Translations under genes and position numbers: made by a program | The notes under the pieces: model-generated | Databases searched by the model: none | What the model was told of the DNA's origin: nothing | What the model saw: only the letters and a program-made list of their open reading frames with translations | Shown: positions 33,884 through 41,950 of the stretch, one piece after another | How the letters are laid out: every line of letters starts with the position of its first letter | Numbering within the stretch: position 1 is the stretch's first letter | Assembly (NCBI GenBank): GCA_041391745.1 | Contig: JAWKNK010000010.1 | Location: 1-64,000 of the forward strand | DNA length: 64,000 bases | Direction of reading: 5' to 3' | From: JAIXWP01 sp041391745 | GTDB taxonomy: Bacteria; Bacteroidota; Bacteroidia; Flavobacteriales_D; Sanyastnellaceae

Positions 33884-34923
33884 CCAATACTAAAACACTT
33901 CTCATCTATACAGGCGGCACCATAGGCATGCTTGAAGATGCCGCAACAGGAAGTTTGATTCCTCTCAACTTTAGTGAACTGGAAAAGTACATTCCTGAAT
34001 TAAGAAGGTTTTCGAATACGTTGGATGTTATCGCCTTCGATCATCCGATAGACAGCTCAGATGTGAGCATTCAAACGTGGTGTACGATTGCTGAAATTAT
34101 AGAAAAAAATTATTACGCATACTCCGGCTTCGTGGTGCTACACGGCACCGACACCATGGCATACAGCGCTTCAGCATTGAGTTTTATGCTTAAAAATCTG
34201 AACAAGCCGGTGATCCTTACGGGTTCACAACTTCCTATTGGAAAGCTGAGAACAGATGGTAAAGAAAATTTGATTACTGCAATAGAAATTGCGGCAGCCA
34301 GAAGAAATGGCGAACCCGTAATTCAAGAAGTTGCCATACTTTTTGAAAGCAGTTTATTCAGAGGTAATCGCACACACAAATACAGCACAGAAAATTTTGA
34401 TGCGTTCGATAGTCCCAATTACGAAGACTTAGCGGAGATTGGAATTCATATCATTTACAATCATCCTAAATTATATCGTTCAGAAAACACGCAGTTGATT
34501 GTAAAAAAAGCATTCGACAATCGCGTGGGAATCTTAAAATTATTTCCAGGAATTAGTCCTGCCTTTGTGAACAGCATTTTGCGTTCTCCTGATATCAAAG
34601 CCTTGGTATTGGAGACTTATGGCAGTGGCAATGCGCCAAAGGACAAATGGTTGGTGGATGCGCTTCGCGGAGCAATAGAGCAAGGAGTTACAATTCTCAA
34701 CATCACGCAATGCAGCAAAGGATTTGTGGAGCAAGGCTTATATGATACTTCGGCTGCCTTACAAACTATTGGTGTCATCGGTGGTGCAGATATGACCACA
34801 GAAGCTGCGCTCACTAAGCTCATGTGGCTTCTAGGACAGAATTACAGCGGAGATGAATTGAAAACGCTCCTCACCACCTCCCTCGCCGGCGAACTCACTA
34901 CGTACTCTGCGTTGGGGATTTGA
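33880..34923 (+). CDS. ansA: L-asparaginase type I
   Basis: 347 residues, no signal peptide, so cytoplasmic. First active-site motif YTGGTIGM at residues 10-17 and second HGTDTMA at 88-94, with the ILTGSQLPIG segment typical of the family. It begins with TTG at 33880, overlapping the tatD stop (TTGA); no closer ATG fits the conserved N-terminus. The 3' end runs straight into a GGATTC repeat array. Confidence 0.93.
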   Translation: MTNTKTLLIYTGGTIGMLEDAATGSLIPLNFSELEKYIPELRRFSNTLDVIAFDHPIDSSDVSIQTWCTIAEIIEKNYYAYSGFVVLHGTDTMAYSASALSFMLKNLNKPVILTGSQLPIGKLRTDGKENLITAIEIAAARRNGEPVIQEVAILFESSLFRGNRTHKYSTENFDAFDSPNYEDLAEIGIHIIYNHPKLYRSENTQLIVKKAFDNRVGILKLFPGISPAFVNSILRSPDIKALVLETYGSGNAPKDKWLVDALRGAIEQGVTILNITQCSKGFVEQGLYDTSAALQTIGVIGGADMTTEAALTKLMWLLGQNYSGDELKTLLTTSLAGELTTYSALGI

Positions 34924-35215
34924 GGACGAGGGGACAAGGAGGACAAGGATTCGAGGATTCGAGGATTCGAGGAACTAGAAACAAGAAACAAGGATTCAAG
35001 AAGACAAGGATTCAAGGATTCGAGGATTCGAGGATTCAAGGAACTAGAAACAAGCAACAAGGAGGACAAGGATTCGAGGAACTAGAAACAAGAAACAAGG
35101 AGGACAAGGATTCGAGCATTCAAGGAACTAGAAACAAGCAACAAGGAGGACAAGGATTCAAGAGGACAAGGTTTCTAGGATTCAAGGAACTAGAAACGAG
35201 GATTCGAGATTCATG
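34924..35215. repeat. GGATTC-type tandem array, left of the four-helix-bundle gene
   Basis: About 290 bp formed by four to five higher-order units: GAGGACAAG, then one to four GGATTCRAG words, then GAACTAGAAACAAG and MAACAAG. Units differ mainly in the number of GGATTC words. The array is free of stops in one frame, but its translation (repeats of GFEDSRIQG) has no independent sign of being a protein. It follows the ansA stop directly. Confidence 0.9.
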
Positions 35216-35303
35216 AATAGGCACTGAATATTCCAGAATATAAAATGGTAAACAGAATAATTATTCTCAGTTCTTCTTATATTCATTGTACTTCCTTTGT
35301 GAA

Positions 35304-35681
35304 ATGAGAACCTTCAATGAAACTCCAATTTGGTCGGACAGTTTAGAAAACTATCGGAGTATTATTCCAATTTTCAATATTTTAGAAAGGAATAAATACT
35401 GGCGTTTAAAGGAACAATTGGAATCTTCTACTGGAAGCATTTGCGATAATATTGCAGAAGGATTAGAAAGACCAAGCGTTAAAGATAAAATCAAATTCCT
35501 TTGCTATGCAAGAGCATCCGCAGCTGAGTCATATACTCAAATTTTAAGGGTTGAAATGTTAAGTTTGAATGCACCAATCAATTATCAAATACTCTTGGAA
35601 CAAAATAAAAATATTCTTCGACAAATTCAAGGTTTGATATCATACTACAAACAAAAGGAGTCCAAATTTTCTTCTATTTAA
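35304..35681 (+). CDS. Four-helix-bundle protein (23S rRNA IVS / S23 family)
   Basis: 125 residues from the ATG at 35304, which follows a near -7 box (TTCCTTTG, 35292-35299) by 4 bp; an alternative TTG at 35286 is less likely. Family text: WRLKEQLESSTGSICDNIAE, EGLERPSVKDKIKFLCYARA, SAAESYTQILRV. Members form pentameric four-helix bundles; some are encoded in 23S rRNA intervening sequences and the Avd proteins of diversity-generating retroelements are distant relatives, but the cellular role of free-standing copies is unknown. Notably it is enclosed by two repeat arrays in inverted orientation (34924-35215 and 35715-35945). Confidence 0.88.
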   Translation: MRTFNETPIWSDSLENYRSIIPIFNILERNKYWRLKEQLESSTGSICDNIAEGLERPSVKDKIKFLCYARASAAESYTQILRVEMLSLNAPINYQILLEQNKNILRQIQGLISYYKQKESKFSSI

Positions 35682-35714
35682 TCCCTAACGAATCAAGTCC
35701 AAGACCAGTATACT

Positions 35715-35945
35715 TTAGAATCTTTGTTCCCTCGAATCCTTGAATCCTTGAATCCTTGAATCTTCGTCTCCTTGTTTTCTCGAATCCTTGTATTCTCGAA
35801 TCCTTGAATCCTTGAATCCTTGTCCTCTTGAATCCTTGTTCCCTCGAATCCTTGAATCCTTGAATCTTCGTCTCCTTGTCCTCTTGAATCTTTGTTTTCT
35901 CGAATCCTTGAATCCTAGAATCCTCGTCTCCTTGATTCCTCCCAT
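35715..35945. repeat. GAATCCTTG-type tandem array, right of the four-helix-bundle gene
   Basis: About 230 bp of GAATCCTTG, GAATCTTCGTCTCCTTG and TTTTCTCGAATCC words, i.e. the complement orientation of the array at 34924-35215. It ends 2 bp before the operator palindrome of the Crp/Fnr gene. Confidence 0.9.
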
Positions 35946-35947
35946 TC

Positions 35948-35963
35948 TGTGAGCGTTGTCACA
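35948..35963. promoter_or_regulatory. Crp/Fnr operator upstream of the regulator gene
   Basis: TGTGAGCGTTGTCACA is a perfect TGTGA-N6-TCACA palindrome (also flanked by C and G). Its centre is 35.5 bp upstream of the G of TTTTCTTG (35984-35991), a weak -7 element, placing it near -41, the class II activator position. Probable autoregulation. Confidence 0.72.
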
Positions 35964-36008
35964 GAGGATTGGGGATGGTTTGGTTTTCTTGCGGGAAATT
36001 CCACTCCA

Positions 36009-36644
36009 ATGAATGTAGATATTGATCTTTTAAAGACGCTCTATCCTGATTTAGAACCAGAGTTGTACGATGAATTGCTTACTCATGGCAATATTCGACA
36101 TCTAGAGGCGGGCACCCAGATGCTCAATTTCGGTCAGCCTATTCGGTCTAGCATTTTAATTTTAGACGGAACCGTAAAGCTCTATCAACGCGATGAAGAG
36201 GGCGATGAATTTTTCATTTACTATATCGAAAAAGGTTCCGCTTGTGCACTAAGCTTAGTGTGTGCGGCCCACAATGAAATGAATCAAGTTGCTGCTATTG
36301 CAGTAACGGATACCATTGCCCTTACGCTTCCTTTGGACAAAATGGATGAGTGGATGCAGAAGTACAAATCTTGGTATTCTTTTGTTATCAGAACTTACCG
36401 TAACAAGTATCAAGAGTTGCTACAAACCATCAATGAAATTGCTTTCAAAAACATGGATGAACGTCTCGAATTTTACTTGAAAAAACAAGTTAAGCAGTTC
36501 GGCAATACCATTCGAATGACGCATCAAGAAATAGCGAACGACTTGAATTCATCAAGAGAAGTGATTAGCCGCTTGATGAAGAAAATGGAGAAAAATGGCT
36601 GGTTGATTATCAACAGGAACCACATTGAATGGATAGGAAACTAA
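36009..36644 (+). CDS. Crp/Fnr-family transcription regulator
   Basis: 211 residues from MNVDIDLLKTLYPD (36009). A GTG at 35949 is in frame but lies inside the operator palindrome, so it is not the start. N-terminal cyclic-nucleotide-type beta-barrel (HLEAGTQMLNFGQPIRSSIL, LDGTVKLYQRDEEGDEFF), long dimer helix, and C-terminal HTH (MTHQEIANDLNSSREVISRL). Cys79 and Cys85 in EKGSACALSLVCAAH are placed where a redox or persulfide signal could act (inference); the N-terminal FNR Fe-S cysteines are absent. Head of the sulfur cluster; operator sites precede this gene, tauE, the MBL-rhodanese gene and the YeeE pair. Confidence 0.88.
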   Translation: MNVDIDLLKTLYPDLEPELYDELLTHGNIRHLEAGTQMLNFGQPIRSSILILDGTVKLYQRDEEGDEFFIYYIEKGSACALSLVCAAHNEMNQVAAIAVTDTIALTLPLDKMDEWMQKYKSWYSFVIRTYRNKYQELLQTINEIAFKNMDERLEFYLKKQVKQFGNTIRMTHQEIANDLNSSREVISRLMKKMEKNGWLIINRNHIEWIGN

Positions 36645-36650
36645 AGTAAA

Positions 36651-36664
36651 GTGACCCCTATCAC
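36651..36664. promoter_or_regulatory. Crp/Fnr operator upstream of the TauE gene
   Basis: GTGACCCCTATCAC, a perfect GTGA-N6-TCAC palindrome (also A/T flanked). Centre 37.5 bp upstream of the G of CATCTTTG (36688-36695), a one-mismatch -7 box. Confidence 0.7.
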
Positions 36665-36726
36665 TGATATTCGTCAGTTGCTCCTAACATCTTTGCGCAA
36701 ATTAAAATTCACTAAAAAAAATTATT

Positions 36727-37521
36727 ATGGAAATCATCGGTTACGCTGCCTCTCTAATCATCGGTGTGTCGCTAGGACTCATCGGTGGTGGCGGATCAAT
36801 TCTTACAGTACCTGTTCTCGTTTATTTATTTGGAGTAGATCCAGTTGTGGCTACGGCATACTCCCTCTTCATTGTTGGTTCAACCAGTCTTGTAGGAGCA
36901 TTCCCAAAGTACAAGCAAGGTGAAGTCAATTTAAAAACAGCGTTAATTTTCGGATTACCATCCATCGCGGCAGTGTATGCTACCAGAGCATTCATTGTTC
37001 CGAATATTCCTGATCACGTTTTTAGTGTAGGAAGTTTTGAAGTAACTAAGCCACTTTTAATGATGTTGCTTTTTGCCATTTTGATGGTTTTTGCATCCAT
37101 CTCGATGATCAAACCAAAGAAAAAAGTTCAAGAAGAAGTGGGCGAACAAAAATTCAACTATCCAATGATTCTTCTAGAAGGTGGAGTAGTTGGTGTATTG
37201 ACTGGACTAGTAGGAGCTGGAGGTGGATTTCTAATTATCCCGGCATTGGTTATTTTAAGTAAATTACCAATGAAACAAGCCGTAGGAACATCGCTGTTGA
37301 TTATCGCAGTGAAATCATTATTCGGTTTTACTGGAGACCTCGGAAAGCAAGAAATGGATTGGACATTATTGTTGTCAGTAACAGGACTTGCAATTGCAGG
37401 GATTTTTGTAGGAAATATGATGAGCAAGAAAGTAAGTGCTGACGGATTGAAGAAAGGTTTCGGCTGGTTTGTGCTTGTTATGGGTGTTTACATCATTGCA
37501 AAAGAAGTATTCTTAAAATAA
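36727..37521 (+). CDS. TauE/SafE-family sulfite/sulfur-anion exporter
   Basis: 264 residues, about eight membrane segments in two homologous halves with the GLIGGGGSILTVPVLVYLFG and GLVGAGGGFLIIPALVIL motifs. The family exports sulfite, sulfoacetate or related anions. Located between the regulator and the persulfide-processing gene, with its own operator; export of sulfite made by persulfide oxidation is a natural role (inference). Confidence 0.92.
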   Translation: MEIIGYAASLIIGVSLGLIGGGGSILTVPVLVYLFGVDPVVATAYSLFIVGSTSLVGAFPKYKQGEVNLKTALIFGLPSIAAVYATRAFIVPNIPDHVFSVGSFEVTKPLLMMLLFAILMVFASISMIKPKKKVQEEVGEQKFNYPMILLEGGVVGVLTGLVGAGGGFLIIPALVILSKLPMKQAVGTSLLIIAVKSLFGFTGDLGKQEMDWTLLLSVTGLAIAGIFVGNMMSKKVSADGLKKGFGWFVLVMGVYIIAKEVFLK

Positions 37522-37531
37522 AATTGGCTTA

Positions 37532-37547
37532 TGTGACCTATGTCCTT
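37532..37547. promoter_or_regulatory. Degenerate Crp/Fnr operator upstream of the MBL-rhodanese gene
   Basis: TGTGACCTATGTCCTT keeps the left half-site TGTGA and only TC of the right one. Its centre is 36.5 bp upstream of the G of AATTTG (37576), the same spacing as the three good sites, which is the main reason to accept it. Confidence 0.45.
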
Positions 37548-37599
37548 TAAGGTCAGAAATAAAGCATCAAAATTTGTAACAAATAAAAGAACATAAAAA

Positions 37600-39002
37600 A
37601 TGAAAATTGAACAGATTTACACAGGTTGTTTGGCTCAAGGCGCTTACTTCATTGAAAGCAATGGTGAGGCTGTAGTCATCGACCCTCTCCGCGAAGTTCA
37701 ACCATACCTTGACAAGGCGGAAAAGAATAACGTAAAAATCAAATACGTTTTCGAAACACACTTTCATGCGGATTTCGTAAGTGGTCACTTAGATCTGTCT
37801 AAAAAAACAGGTGCTCCTATCGTTTATGGACCAAATGCAAATCCAGAGTTCGAAGCACATATTGCTAAGGACGGAGAAGTTTTCGAAGTGGGTGCTATCA
37901 AAATTAAAGTGCTTCACACACCAGGTCACACGATGGAAAGTACTTGCTACCTTCTTTCTGATGAGACTGGAAAAGAAGTAGCTCTATTCTCTGGAGACAC
38001 CTTGTTTATTGGTGATGTAGGACGTCCTGACTTGGCTCAGAAAGCGGCACACATGACTCAAGAGCAATTGGCAGAAACGCTTTTTGATTCTTTGAGAACG
38101 AAAATTATGCCTTTGTCTGATGAGATTATCGTTTATCCAGCACACGGTGCGGGTAGTGCTTGCGGTAAAAATATGAGTAAAGAACTACGGATACTTTGGG
38201 CAATCAAAAAGCAACAAACTACGCGCTTCGTGCAGATATGACTAAGGAAGAGTTTGTGAAAGAAGTAACCAACGGTTTGATGCCTCCTCCTGCATATTTC
38301 CCATTGAATGTTGCATTAAACAAAAAAGGATACGAAAGTATCGATACTGTTCTCGACAGAGGCTTGCATGGACTCTCTCCAGATGCATTCGAAACTGCCG
38401 CAAACGAGACAGGAGCTATCATGCTTGACGTGCGCAATGCTCAAGAATTTGCAAAAGCTTTTGTTCCAAACTCAATCAACATTGGATTGGACGGGCAGTT
38501 CGCTCCGTGGGTAGGTGCATTGATTCCAGATATCAAGCAAGAGATTTTAATCATCACTACACCGGGTAATGAAGAAGAAGTAGTAACGCTTGAGCCGTGT
38601 TGGATACGACCATGTAATTGGTTTCTTGGAAGGTGGTGTAGATGCATGGAAATCTGCAGGAAAAGAAATCGATATGATTCAGAGTATTTCAGCTGAAGAG
38701 TTGGCTGCTAAAGGAGATGTGGAAATTATCGATGCGCGTAAAGCGAGTGAAAACTTCGCGAAAGAATCGCTACGTCAGAGAATATGCCTCTTGACAATGT
38801 GAACGATCACATGGCGTCTATCGACAAAAACAAAACATATTATGTACACTGCGCAGGTGGATACCGTTCGATGATTTTCGTAAGTATTCTTCGTGCAAGA
38901 GGATTTGATAATCTAGTGGACGTGAAAGGTGGATTCAAGGCTATTAAAGAATCAAACTTGTTCAAGCTCACAGATTACGTTTGTCCTTCAACAATGCTTT
39001 GA
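37600..39002 (+). CDS. MBL-fold persulfide dioxygenase-rhodanese fusion (CstB-like), frameshifted
   Basis: About 467 residues when four pieces are joined. Residues 1-200 are an ETHE1-type metallo-beta-lactamase domain with THFHADFVSGH at 53-63 (metal ligands) and HTPGHTMEST and FSGDTLFIGDVGRPD. Two rhodanese domains follow; the first lacks a catalytic Cys (ITTPGNEEE), the second has HCAGGYRS. This is the layout of CstB, which oxidises persulfide to sulfite/thiosulfate. Single-base shifts occur near 38183 (a missing A restores KETTDTLGNQKATNYAL), near 38590 and near 38775. The protein reads perfectly otherwise, so errors in the sequence are likely. Central gene of the sulfur cluster. Confidence 0.88.
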
Positions 39003-39043
39003 AACCACAGGTTGTTTTAATTTCTATACGGTTTGTAATTATT

Positions 39044-39075
39044 GAGGGAAGGTCAACGGACTTTCCCTCTTTTTA
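39044..39075 (+). terminator. Hairpin with T-tract after the MBL-rhodanese gene
   Basis: GAGGGAAGG pairs with CTTTCCCTC (one mismatch) across a short loop and is followed by TTTTT. Probably an intrinsic terminator that lowers expression of the downstream genes. Confidence 0.6.
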
Positions 39076-39088
39076 AAAAAAAGTAGTC

Positions 39089-39297
39089 ATGATAAAGAAG
39101 TTGAATTCATTGGGAAAATTCTCATTTGTACCAGGAGTGATTATCGGTGCTGTTGGCGGCTACTTATGCTCGGAAGTTCGTGGGATGCTCTTCAGGCACT
39201 TGTGCTATCACCTCAAGTCCAGTGAATAGTACTCTCTATTTCGCGGGTTTGGGCGGACTGTTGTTTAGCAGTTTGCTTCAAGGAAAAAAGCAGATAA
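39089..39297 (+). CDS. DUF6132-type small membrane protein (frameshifted)
   Basis: An ATG at 39089 reads MIKKLNSLGKFSFVPGVIIG, AVGGYL and then shifts near 39165; the next frame gives KFVGCSSGTCAITSSPVNST and LYFAGLGGLLFSSLLQGK. The VGCSSGTCAIT motif with two Cys is typical of DUF6132 membrane proteins found in Bacteroidota sulfur/thioredoxin clusters. A further slip in the AAAAAA run near 39284 would place the stop at 39297, just before the next gene; without it the frame fuses to the HMA protein. About 65-70 residues with two membrane segments. Confidence 0.65.
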
Positions 39298-39320
39298 TAA
39301 ACTTTCAAATACAAATCAAA

Positions 39321-39578
39321 ATGAAAATCCAAGTTGAAAATATCAAGTGCGGAGGATGCATGAATAGCATCAAAAAAGCATTATTAGAATTGAAAGGTAT
39401 AACTAATGTTGAAATCGATAAAGACAATCAGATAGTCGAGGTTTCAGGCAATGAATTCAGTGAAGAAGAAGTGATCAAATCACTTAAACATATGGGCTAC
39501 CCACCTGCCGGCGAAAACAATGTTTTTGAAAAAGCAAAATCATTTGTTTCATGTGCTGTAGGAAAAATGCAATCATAA
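39321..39578 (+). CDS. Heavy-metal-associated (HMA) domain protein
   Basis: 85 residues from MKIQVENIKCGGCMNSIKKA. It has the CxxC-like metal site (CGGC) in the first loop and the ferredoxin-like fold pattern (GITNVEIDKDNQIVEVSG, VIKSLKHMGYPP), like copper chaperones, plus a 20-residue tail. Within this sulfur cluster it could handle Cu+ or sulfane sulfur. The frame upstream is open into the DUF6132 gene, so the independent start is an inference. Confidence 0.8.
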   Translation: MKIQVENIKCGGCMNSIKKALLELKGITNVEIDKDNQIVEVSGNEFSEEEVIKSLKHMGYPPAGENNVFEKAKSFVSCAVGKMQS

Positions 39579-39579
39579 A

Positions 39580-39995
39580 ATGAAAAAATTAATTCCCTTT
39601 ATACTTGGATTAATGCTTGTCATTAATTCTTTCGGTCAATCAGAAGCTCCTCACAAAGTGGTGATGCAAGTAACCGCGAACGACACTTGGTTTACAAGGC
39701 ATTGCTCAACAACATTTTTCACTTGAAAGAAGGATTTGGAGACAGCTTGAAAATTGAAGTGGTTTTGCATGGTCCAGCAGTGATGATGGCTGTGGCGAAC
39801 AAAACAAAATATTCAGACCAAATCAAGAAGTGGTCTGCGGAAGGCGTGGACTTCATGGTATGTGAAAACACCATGAAAAAGAAAAATATTACGCATGAAG
39901 AAATTGTGCCTGGAGCCAAATTTGTTCCTATGGGTCTAGGAGAAATCATCCTCAAAGAAGAAGAAGGATGGTCGTATGTGAAAATCGGATTTTAA
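39580..39995 (+). CDS. Secreted DsrE-family protein (frameshifted)
   Basis: Starts at ATG 39580 (MKKLIPFILGLMLVINSFGQ, a signal peptide), reads to VVMQVTANDTW and shifts near 39683; a missing G would restore WVYKALLNNIFHLKEGF. The rest (IEVVLHGPAVMMAVANKTKY, GVDFMVCENTMKKKNITHEE, LGEIILKEEEGWSYVKIGF) is a DsrE-like fold with a conserved Cys in VCEN. Such periplasmic proteins are thought to carry sulfane sulfur. About 138 residues in total. Confidence 0.8.
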
Positions 39996-40016
39996 ACCTC
40001 TCTAATTATACTTTTT

Positions 40017-41449
40017 ATGATGAAGAATTCAAGGTTCTTCCTATCATTTATTTTCCTTTTCTCAGCTATTTTAGGTAATGCACAACACCAGGAATTGCAA
40101 GAAAAAACAATGCTTTGGAAGCCAAAGCAACCGCATCATCCCGCTGATTCGTCAAGCCTTTGGTCAGCTTTTCATCATGGTACTTTTCACGGTCATTTTA
40201 GAAATTTCTTAATGGCTACTGACAACGCTCCGGGACTTTCAGATTACTTCGCAGAGGCGCTTGGTGGAGGAATCAAATTTGAGACGGGGTCGTTTCATAA
40301 TTTCAAATTTGGCATGAGTGGTTTTGTTGTCTTTAATATACACTCATCCAACCTGTCGTTGACTGATCACCTCTCCAATCAGTCCAACAGGTATGAAATA
40401 GGGTTGTTTGATTTAGAAAACCCACATAATAAAAATGACATTGATCGACTTGAAGAATTGTATTTAAAATATTCATTTCGCAATGGCCAATTCGTTGCAG
40501 GAAGACAACTCATCAATTCTACTTTTATCAATCTTCAAGATGGTAGAATGCGCCCAACAGAAGTTCAAGGTCTGACATTGAACTGGATGCCTTCACCAAA
40601 GACTTTGTTACAATTTGCAGTGCTCGACGAAATTTCACCACGCAGCACAGTTCGTTGGTTTCGCGTGGGTAGATCTATTGGCATTTATTCTCAAGGCGTA
40701 GATGGCGAAGGTGTGAAAAATGAATATGAACACAACATTAAAAGCGAGTATGTTGCATTCGCCTCATCACGCAAACAATAGGAAATCGATTAAAGATTAA
40801 TGCACTGGATCAATATGTAGATCGGCTGTACAATAGTGGATTTGTTCAAGCAGATTTAACACTTTTCAAAGACAGTCTGAATAGACTTTCCCTTGGTGGA
40901 CAAGCCGTTAGACAAGATGTTATGGACGATCACGCGTACTTTGATCCAGAACGTAGATACCTACCGGAAAACGGTAAATCATGGATATTTGGAGGTCGAG
41001 TGGTGTATGGCTTTAGAACGCATGAGTTGAGTTTGAATTACACGCGCATAACGGCTCAGGGTCAATATATCATGCCACGAGAATGGGGTCGTGATCCGTT
41101 CTTTACCTTTCTATCTAGAGAAAGAAACGAAGGATTAGCGGACGTTCATGCCATGGTACTGAAGTATAAATTTTCTCCAAAAAAGCACAAGCTAAAAACT
41201 ACATTGGCGTATGGTCACTACCAACTCCCAGATGTAAAAGAGTTTGAAAAAAATAAGTACGGTCTTCCCTCCTATTTCCAATTAATGGCTGATGTCCGAT
41301 ATGAATTTGAAGGCCCATTTAAAGGTTTCGACGCTCAAATTTTGTACGTGTATAAAGGCAATTTGGGAGAAACCTACGACAACTACAAATATGTAATCAA
41401 CAAGGTAAACATGTCGCAATACAACTTTGTTATCAATTACCATTTTTAA
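40017..41449 (+). CDS. OprD/porin-like outer membrane protein (frameshifted)
   Basis: About 477 residues when two pieces are joined at a one-base shift near 40770 (the second frame continues TIGNRLKINALDQYVDRLYN). Signal peptide ending ILGNAQ. The body is alternating beta-strand text with aromatic girdles (RNGQFVAGRQLINSTFINLQ, YGFRTHELSLNYTRITAQGQ) and it ends in an aromatic residue (NFVINYHF), as expected of an outer membrane barrel. Likely the outer-membrane entry or exit route for the sulfur compounds handled by this cluster (inference). Its stop overlaps the thioredoxin start (TAATG). Confidence 0.78.
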
Positions 41450-41880
41450 TGAAAAAGATTATCATCCTCCTAACTATATTAGCGGGCATTACGAGTTGTT
41501 CAGACAACAAAGTAAAAATGCCTGAAAAGTACAAGCCTCAAGTCAATGAAACTCAGGAGGCAAAAAAGGGCAAGCTTGTAGATGGCAGTCAGCTGGGCAA
41601 ACTAATGGAATCGGGCGATCCCATTTTGATTGACTTCAATGCTACATGGTGTGGACCATGTAAAATGATGAAACCAATTGTAGAAGAATTGGCAGCTGAA
41701 TACGAAGGCAAAGTCACTTTCGTATCACTCGATACAGACAAGTACCCTCAATATGCACAACAATTTGGAGTAACTTCTATACCCATGTTTGTAGTGTATG
41801 AAAAAGGTGAAGTTCAGTGGGGAAGCGAAGGCACTTTGCCCAAGCAGATGTTGGAAGAACCTTTAAAAAAATACAAGTAG
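41449..41880 (+). CDS. Thioredoxin-like lipoprotein
   Basis: 143 residues with a lipoprotein signal (lipobox GITSC, Cys17) and a thioredoxin domain from about residue 45; active site ATWCGPC with Cys68 and Cys71, cis-Pro in TSIPMFVVY. Periplasm-facing membrane-anchored reductase, likely reducing disulfides or persulfides on the DsrE-type or porin-linked partners beside it. Confidence 0.92.
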   Translation: MKKIIILLTILAGITSCSDNKVKMPEKYKPQVNETQEAKKGKLVDGSQLGKLMESGDPILIDFNATWCGPCKMMKPIVEELAAEYEGKVTFVSLDTDKYPQYAQQFGVTSIPMFVVYEKGEVQWGSEGTLPKQMLEEPLKKYK

Positions 41881-41883
41881 ACC

Positions 41884-41897
41884 GTGATATAAATCAC
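41884..41897. promoter_or_regulatory. Crp/Fnr operator upstream of the YeeE pair
   Basis: GTGATATAAATCAC is a perfect GTGA-N6-TCAC palindrome. Centre 36.5 bp upstream of the G of TTCTTTG (41927). It overlaps a second inverted repeat, TGATATAAA (41885-41893) with TTTATATCA (41901-41909). Confidence 0.7.
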
Positions 41898-41950
41898 TGA
41901 TTTATATCATGTGAAATTTGTTCTTTGTACTCAATAAAATTATTTACTCT

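Noticed and set aside
34920..35216. Open frame of 98 codons through the GGATTC array
   Set aside because: It exists because the repeat words lack stops in that frame; no start signal, no domain, and the composition is set by the repeat.
35715..35945. Open minus-strand frame of 76 codons through the second array
   Set aside because: Same reason as the left array: a by-product of stop-free repeat words.
34924..35945. Diversity-generating retroelement suggested by the four-helix-bundle (Avd-like) gene
   Set aside because: No reverse transcriptase, no template/variable repeat pair and no adenine-biased variation seen; the protein fits the S23/IVP group.
36651..36923. 90-codon frame starting at 36651
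   Set aside because: Its GTG is part of the operator and the frame runs across the tauE gene out of phase.
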